Source: Prevotella sp.
Lineage (GTDB): Bacteria > Bacteroidota > Bacteroidia > Bacteroidales > Bacteroidaceae
Reading direction: 5' to 3'
Assembly (NCBI GenBank): GCA_017619275.1
Contig: JAFZSR010000059.1
Location: 1-37,535 of the forward strand
DNA: 37,535 nt
Shown here: one piece after another, positions 32,937-37,535 of the stretch
Layout of the letters: the number at the start of each line of letters is the position of its first letter
Numbering within the stretch: the first letter of the stretch is position 1
Notes under the pieces: generated by a model
The model's database searches: none
What the model was told of the DNA's origin: nothing
Seen by the model: only the letters and a program-made list of their open reading frames with translations
Position numbers and translations under genes: made by a program

Positions 32937-34985
32937 ATGAAACGTTTTTATATCAGTGCTCTACTTACCCTGTTCATGATTATGGTAGGCACTCAGGCTT
33001 CCGCACACGACATCGAGGTGGCGAACAGTGACGGGGTGACCATCTATTACAAATGGACGAACAACAACACAGAGTTGGCTGTGAGTTTCAGAGGTTATTA
33101 TTTTAATAGCTATTCAAACGAATATACTGGTAGCGTAGTCATCCCCTCATCCGTCACTTTCAACGGAACCACCTATCCCGTGACGAGCATTGGTGAATAT
33201 GCTTTCTTAAACTGCAGCTACCTGACCTCAGTGACCATCCCTTCAAGCGTGACGAGCATTGGTTACGGGGCTTTCCAGGGCTGCAGCGGTATGACCTCGG
33301 TGACCGTTAATGGAGGTAACTGCAGATATGACTCACGAAACAATTGCAATGCCATCATTGAAACAGCAACCAACACACTAATCATCGGTTGCATGAACAC
33401 TATTATCCCTAACACGGTGACGAGCATAGGTGACGAGGCTTTCGCTGGCTGCAGCGGTCTGACCTCGGTGACCATCCCTTCGAGCATTACGAGCATCGGT
33501 GAATATGCTTTCGATGACTGCGACGGTCTGACCTCGGTGACCATCCCTTCAAGTGTGACGAGCATCGGTAACGAGGCTTTCACTGAATGCGACGGCCTGA
33601 CCTCGGTGACCATCCCTTCGAACGTAACGAGCATTGGTGGAGGTGCGTTTTCTGATTGCTACGGTCTAAATGAAATCAATTTCAATGCCACTAATTGCAC
33701 TTCAATGGGAAATTCTAATAATTCCGTTTTTTATGGATGTCTTAATCTTGTATCCCTGAGTATTGGTGATAACGTACAGAACATACCTGCTTATGCTTTC
33801 TATGGCTGCCGCGGCCTGACCTCGGTGACCATCCCTTCGAGCGTAACGAGCATCGGCAACTCTGCTTTCTTTGGTTGCAGCGGCCTGACCTCGGTGACCA
33901 TCCCTTCGAGCGTGACGACTATTGGTGACAAATCTTTCTATGGTTGCAGCGGTCTGACATCGGTGACGGTAAGGATGGAAAATCCTGTGGACATAGAACA
34001 ACATACATTCACGAACAGGACGAATGCGACATTGTATGTTCCTTATGGTTGCAAAGCTGCCTATGAGGCCGCCGACTATTGGAAGGAATTCAAGGAGATA
34101 GTTGAGATGACATCTCAGAATTCAATCATCACCTTTGCCGATGCCAATGTGAAAGCTCTCTGCGTGGGCAATTGGGATACCAATGGCGATGGCGAGTTGG
34201 ATGAATCTGAAGCTGCAGCCGTGACGGACTTAGGGGCAGTGTTTCAAAGCAATTCTTCAATAAAAACTTTCAATGAGTTGCAATACTTCACGGGACTTAC
34301 GAGCATCGGCAACTCTGCTTTCCGAGGCTGCAGCGGTCTGACCTCGGTGACCATCCCTTCGAGCGTGACGAGTATCGGTAACTTTGCTTTCTCTAACTGC
34401 AGCGGCCTGACCTCAGTGAACATCCCTCCGAGCGTGAAGAGCATCGGTAGCTCTGCTTTCCAGGACTGCAGTGGCCTGACCTCGGTGAGCATCCCTTCGA
34501 GCGTGTCGAGAATTGGTTACGGTACTTTTTGGGGCTGCAGTGGCTTGACCTCGGTGACCATCCCATCGAGCGTGATAAGCATCGGTGAATCTGCTTTCGT
34601 AAGGTGCAGCGGTCTAACCTCGGTGAGCATCCCTTCGAGCGTGGAAAGCATTGGTGAAGGTGCCTTCTCAAGTTGTAGTGGTATGACCTCGGTGATTATT
34701 CCTTCGAGCGTGACGAGTATAGGTGAAAACGCTTTCTCTAACTGCTGGGGCTTAACCTCTATATCTGTTGCATCTCACAACGACAAATATGATTCACGAA
34801 ATAATTGCAATGCCATCATTGAAACGGAAACCAACGCAATGATAGCTGGTTGCAAAAACACCATCATTCCCAACACGGTAACGAGCATCGGTTCTGCATT
34901 CTATGGATGTTCCAGCCTGACCTCGGTGAATATCCCTTCGAGCGTGACGAGCATCGGTAATGCTGCGTTCTATAATTGTATTTAG
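32937..34985 (+). CDS. BspA-type leucine-rich repeat surface protein, 3'-truncated
   Basis: 682 aa from ATG 32937 (MKRFYISALL, signal peptide); the ATG at 32934 is equivalent. About 17 copies of a 23-residue LRR with LTSVTIPSSVTSIGxxAFxxC (BspA type, as in Bacteroidetes surface adhesins) are split by a DTNGDGELDESE calcium loop (near residue 420) and two copies of a CRYDSRNNCNAIIET block. The protein ends abruptly at FYNC-Ile-stop, inside a repeat, without any sorting domain. It looks broken at its 3' end. Confidence 0.88.
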   Translation: MKRFYISALLTLFMIMVGTQASAHDIEVANSDGVTIYYKWTNNNTELAVSFRGYYFNSYSNEYTGSVVIPSSVTFNGTTYPVTSIGEYAFLNCSYLTSVTIPSSVTSIGYGAFQGCSGMTSVTVNGGNCRYDSRNNCNAIIETATNTLIIGCMNTIIPNTVTSIGDEAFAGCSGLTSVTIPSSITSIGEYAFDDCDGLTSVTIPSSVTSIGNEAFTECDGLTSVTIPSNVTSIGGGAFSDCYGLNEINFNATNCTSMGNSNNSVFYGCLNLVSLSIGDNVQNIPAYAFYGCRGLTSVTIPSSVTSIGNSAFFGCSGLTSVTIPSSVTTIGDKSFYGCSGLTSVTVRMENPVDIEQHTFTNRTNATLYVPYGCKAAYEAADYWKEFKEIVEMTSQNSIITFADANVKALCVGNWDTNGDGELDESEAAAVTDLGAVFQSNSSIKTFNELQYFTGLTSIGNSAFRGCSGLTSVTIPSSVTSIGNFAFSNCSGLTSVNIPPSVKSIGSSAFQDCSGLTSVSIPSSVSRIGYGTFWGCSGLTSVTIPSSVISIGESAFVRCSGLTSVSIPSSVESIGEGAFSSCSGMTSVIIPSSVTSIGENAFSNCWGLTSISVASHNDKYDSRNNCNAIIETETNAMIAGCKNTIIPNTVTSIGSAFYGCSSLTSVNIPSSVTSIGNAAFYNCI

Positions 34986-34996
34986 AGACCTCTAAA
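34981..34996. repeat. 16-bp palindrome at the BspA stop codon
   Basis: TTTAGAG-AC-CTCTAAA covers the TAG stop of the truncated gene. It may mark the junction of the integrative element. Confidence 0.5.
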
Positions 34997-35077
34997 CAAC
35001 CATGAATAACACAAAACAACCAAACATAAACCATTGTATTACAGCTACTTTTAGATTTTAACACTTCGGAAGGCATT

Positions 35078-35109
35078 TTTGGTTGCTTCGGAAAATCCCC
35101 ATATATTTG
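35078..35109 (+). promoter_or_regulatory. Promoter for the HTH gene
   Basis: TTTG (35078-35081), 20-nt spacer, TATATTTG (35102-35109). The leader would run about 215 nt to the ATG at 35333. The rest of this 347-bp gap shows no gene. Confidence 0.7.
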
Positions 35110-35332
35110 CAACGTATTTCTACCGCAGGGAATTTACGGAGCTTATTTTTTGCCACATCGTGATCGTAGTTGACAATGGTTTCTGATGGGTAACGACAGA
35201 TAACAGATTCCTAAGCAGCTTTTGAGGAAAGCAACATCGTGGCGAAAGGCGACAATGGGAGTCCACGGCTGACATGAGTTTACTTGCGGAGAGGTACAAC
35301 AAGAACATGTTGAACCCATAAATATCGCAAGT

Positions 35333-36280
35333 ATGTCAAAGAGCAGAAAGTGTGCCCTTTGTGGCAAAATGTTTGTTCCGAACAGCGGAACGCAGAAGTA
35401 TTGTTCGGAGGAATGTGCCGAGCAAGCAAAGGAAAGCAAGAAGAAAAGGCAACGTGAATTCCTCCGTGCCATTGAGCCAGTGATGGAACTCCAGCAACAA
35501 GAGTACTTGACCTTCTCTAAAGCAGCCATTCTTTTAGGCTGTACCCGTCAGTATGTTTATAAACTTGTTGAGCAGGGAAAGCTGCCAGCCTCTCGGTTAA
35601 GTAGTCGAATGGCTCTTGTCCGCAGGAGTGACATTGAAAAGATGTTTGATAGCAATCCTTACAATCAGGTCATTCCCTGTTCAAAACCGAAAAAGGTAGT
35701 ATCCAAGAAACAAAGAACGTCTTCGAGAAAAGACACTAAGAATGTACTACCCACAGATGAAGTCCTTGAATACTACTCTGGCGAGGAAGTGATGCAGACC
35801 TATAAAGTCAAACAATCTTGGCTCTATGCTTCTGCTAAGCGTCATCAGATACCCATGTGCCGAATTGCTGGCCGAAACTACTATAGCAAGAAACACATTG
35901 AGGCCGTTTTTGGCACTTGCATTGACCTTGATGCCATTGTCGACTGGCTTAATCCCCAAGAAGTGGCAGACCGCTATGGCATCAACCTCACTGCTGTCCG
36001 TTCATATGCTCATCGCCACAAGATACCGAGTAAGCGCGAGTACGGCCACACCTACTATTCCCAAAGTCACTTTGATGAACTTCGCCGTACCGACCTATTA
36101 TCAGACGAGAACTACTACACCGTTGAACAAGTGCAGGAACTCTATGGGTTGACGAAGGCTAACATCTGCCATATAGTCAAGGTCAAGCACGTTGCAAAGA
36201 CCAAGGTGGGCAGAATCAACCTCCTTCTTCGTTCCGATGTGGAGCGGGTGATGGCAGAAAGAAAGGCTGCTGGATTCTGA
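35333..36280 (+). CDS. Four-module excisionase-like HTH protein with Cys finger
   Basis: 315 aa. Residues about 5-30 have CALCGKMF and YCSEECAEQ, a Cys4 finger. Four similar modules of about 50 residues follow, near 56-104, 145-192, 205-250 and 262-309. Each has an EV/AA-x4-Y/L-x-V/C helix-turn-helix and a following winged strand, e.g. VADRYGINLTAVRSYAHRH. Single modules of this type (HTH_17/MerR-like) occur in excisionases. It is directly upstream of a tyrosine recombinase and may be its directionality factor or regulator. Confidence 0.75.
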   Translation: MSKSRKCALCGKMFVPNSGTQKYCSEECAEQAKESKKKRQREFLRAIEPVMELQQQEYLTFSKAAILLGCTRQYVYKLVEQGKLPASRLSSRMALVRRSDIEKMFDSNPYNQVIPCSKPKKVVSKKQRTSSRKDTKNVLPTDEVLEYYSGEEVMQTYKVKQSWLYASAKRHQIPMCRIAGRNYYSKKHIEAVFGTCIDLDAIVDWLNPQEVADRYGINLTAVRSYAHRHKIPSKREYGHTYYSQSHFDELRRTDLLSDENYYTVEQVQELYGLTKANICHIVKVKHVAKTKVGRINLLLRSDVERVMAERKAAGF

Positions 36281-36291
36281 TTCCCACCATT

Positions 36292-36348
36292 CTGAATGAT
36301 TAATGACGGATTATCGTGAATAATCGGAGTCAGCACAGCATCATTCAG
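36292..36348. promoter_or_regulatory. Nested inverted repeats between the HTH and recombinase genes
   Basis: Outer arms CTGAATGAT (36292-36300) and ATCATTCAG (36340-36348) enclose inner arms GATTAT/ATAATC (36309-36314 and 36320-36325). This could be an operator or a recombination site arm. A further hairpin, GTGAGG/CCTCAC, lies just after (near 36362-36379). Confidence 0.55.
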
Positions 36349-36411
36349 TTCCTTTGCACCCGTGAGGAAACGCCTCACCATGAATTATCAACAATAAATA
36401 AGAATACAAGT

Positions 36412-37535
36412 ATGAGTAACATCTGCAAAACCGTGACACTCCGCACACGGAAAATCAAAGGCGGAGAACAACTGTCCTTCTATCTGGACTATTATCCTGG
36501 TTACAGGGACGAGAGTACGATGAAGGTCATGAGACATGAATCCCTCGGTATCTACATCTACGCCAAGCCGAAGAACCAGCGAGAACGGGACTACAATGAC
36601 CGTATGCGCGAGAAGGCAGAAGCCCTCCGCTGTCGTCGCTATGAATCCATAGTCAATGAGAGATATGATTTCTTTGACAGTGATAAGATGAAGGGAGATT
36701 TTCTCGCCTACTTCAAAGCCAAGGCGGACCATAAGAACTGCAAGTGGCAACATGTCTATAAGCACTTTGCTCGATTCTGCAACAACAAATGCCGCTTCGA
36801 TGAAATCAATGTTAATCTCTGCAACAAGTTCCGTGAGTACCTGCTGACCGCTCCGCAGACCATCCACACCGAACACAAACTTCACGTCAATTCCATAGCT
36901 GGATATTGGTCAACTTTTAGGGCTGTGCTTCATACCGCCTATAGGGAACACAAGATTATGGAGAACCCCAATGGCTTCTTGGAACGGGTTGATACCATCC
37001 CAACTGAAAAGGAACATTTGTCCAAGGATGAACTTGTCAGGTTGGCAAACACTCCGTGTGAATATCCTGTGCTGAAGACAGCTTTCCTCTTTGCCTGTTT
37101 GACAGGATTGAGAAAGAGCGACATTCGTCAGCTCACATGGGAGAACATACAACCATATGGTGATGGAGGAATGTACGTCACTCTTCGTATGCAGAAGACC
37201 AAGGAACTTGTGAATAATCCCATCAGTGACGAGGCACTGGAACTGATTGGCGGCAGCGGAACAGGTAAAGTGTTCGAAGGATTCTCAGACAAAATGACGC
37301 AGACACCCTTGAAGAATTGGCTGAAAGCCGCTGGTATCACCAAGAAAATCTCGTTCCATTGCAGCCGCCATACCTTCGGCTCATTACAGGTGGATGCAGG
37401 TACAAGTGTCTATACCGTCCAACATATGCTGGGGCACAAGAACGTATCGACCACACAGATATATGCAACCATGGCAGATGACTCAAAGAGAGAGTCTGTC
37501 AACCGCATTACACTCAAACCGACTAAGACGGTGCA
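36412..37535 (+). CDS. Tyrosine recombinase/integrase, runs off the window
   Basis: At least 374 aa, open at the window end. The N-terminal SAM-like core-binding domain contains WQHVYKHFARFC. The C-terminal catalytic domain has CLTGLRKSDIRQLTW (Arg, near 233), HCSRHTFGS (H-x-x-R, near 316-319), HMLGHKN (His, near 343) and TQIYATM (nucleophilic Tyr, near 353). All catalytic residues are present. It belongs to the Bacteroidetes mobilisable/conjugative-element integrases. The last residues lie beyond the window. Confidence 0.92.
   Translation, partial: MSNICKTVTLRTRKIKGGEQLSFYLDYYPGYRDESTMKVMRHESLGIYIYAKPKNQRERDYNDRMREKAEALRCRRYESIVNERYDFFDSDKMKGDFLAYFKAKADHKNCKWQHVYKHFARFCNNKCRFDEINVNLCNKFREYLLTAPQTIHTEHKLHVNSIAGYWSTFRAVLHTAYREHKIMENPNGFLERVDTIPTEKEHLSKDELVRLANTPCEYPVLKTAFLFACLTGLRKSDIRQLTWENIQPYGDGGMYVTLRMQKTKELVNNPISDEALELIGGSGTGKVFEGFSDKMTQTPLKNWLKAAGITKKISFHCSRHTFGSLQVDAGTSVYTVQHMLGHKNVSTTQIYATMADDSKRESVNRITLKPTKTV

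Noticed and set aside
33160-34985. Repeated units resembling a CRISPR array
   Set aside because: The repeats are coding 69-bp LRR units in frame with variable residues; there is no unique-spacer pattern and no cas gene.

Overview
The window looks like a chromosomal segment from a Bacteroidales bacterium, most likely Prevotella or a close relative. This rests on the repeated TAnnTTTG promoter boxes, some with TTTG 20 nt upstream; on lipoproteins with acidic residues after the lipid cysteine; on the ftsX-DUF3098-uppP-truB-queA-folK gene run; on a BspA-type leucine-rich repeat protein; and on G/C-rich palindromic repeats typical of this group. Species cannot be fixed from the sequence alone.

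Region 1 to 13.9 kb is mostly envelope and housekeeping genes. It holds two tandem paralogous lipoproteins, an AmpG-like MFS permease coupled to a secreted protein, a giant glycosyltransferase/DUF4922/SpoIID fusion, a SpoU-type RNA methyltransferase, a thioredoxin-like secreted protein, a Cthe_2159-like protein with a Gly-rich insert, a NucA-type nuclease lipoprotein, a Nif3-like protein with a coiled-coil zinc-ribbon partner, and an orphan PD-(D/E)XK protein. Region 13.9 to 19.5 kb has tRNA-Arg(TCT), a PP2C-like protein, rpsA with a structured leader, an MFS transporter and an N-acetylglucosamine-kinase-like gene. Region 19.5 to 25.0 kb is a leftward block: a MltF-like lytic transglycosylase overlapping folK, then queA, truB, uppP, DUF3098 and ftsX, linking peptidoglycan and lipid-carrier recycling, tRNA modification and cell division. 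A radical SAM gene and a FemAB/GNAT-like gene follow rightward.

Region 27.1 to 32.2 kb is the most distinctive accessory block. A stand-alone LytTR regulator with a textbook Bacteroidetes promoter is coupled to an FHA/two-TM/zinc-ribbon protein. Behind a second promoter come an acidic anchored protein with EF-hand-like loops, a zinc-ribbon/FHA-like/TM/Sel1 protein and two secreted proteins. I read this as an uncharacterised envelope signalling or assembly module. No kinase, protease or toxin was recognised in it.

Region 32.3 kb to the end is more A/T-rich and looks acquired. It holds a ParE-like toxin-antitoxin pair, a BspA-like protein that stops abruptly inside a repeat at a 16-bp palindrome, a protein with a Cys4 finger and four excisionase-like HTH modules, and a tyrosine recombinase that runs off the window. 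This is probably one end of an integrative element.

Across the window, many gene boundaries carry short arrays with 7-bp periodicity. The motifs differ between sites and are often arranged as inverted pairs. At least two genes take their last codons and stop from such arrays, and one array supplies the rpsA terminator. A second, palindromic G/C-rich repeat family sits inside the giant fusion gene, in front of the zinc-ribbon gene and at the 5' end of the kinase gene.
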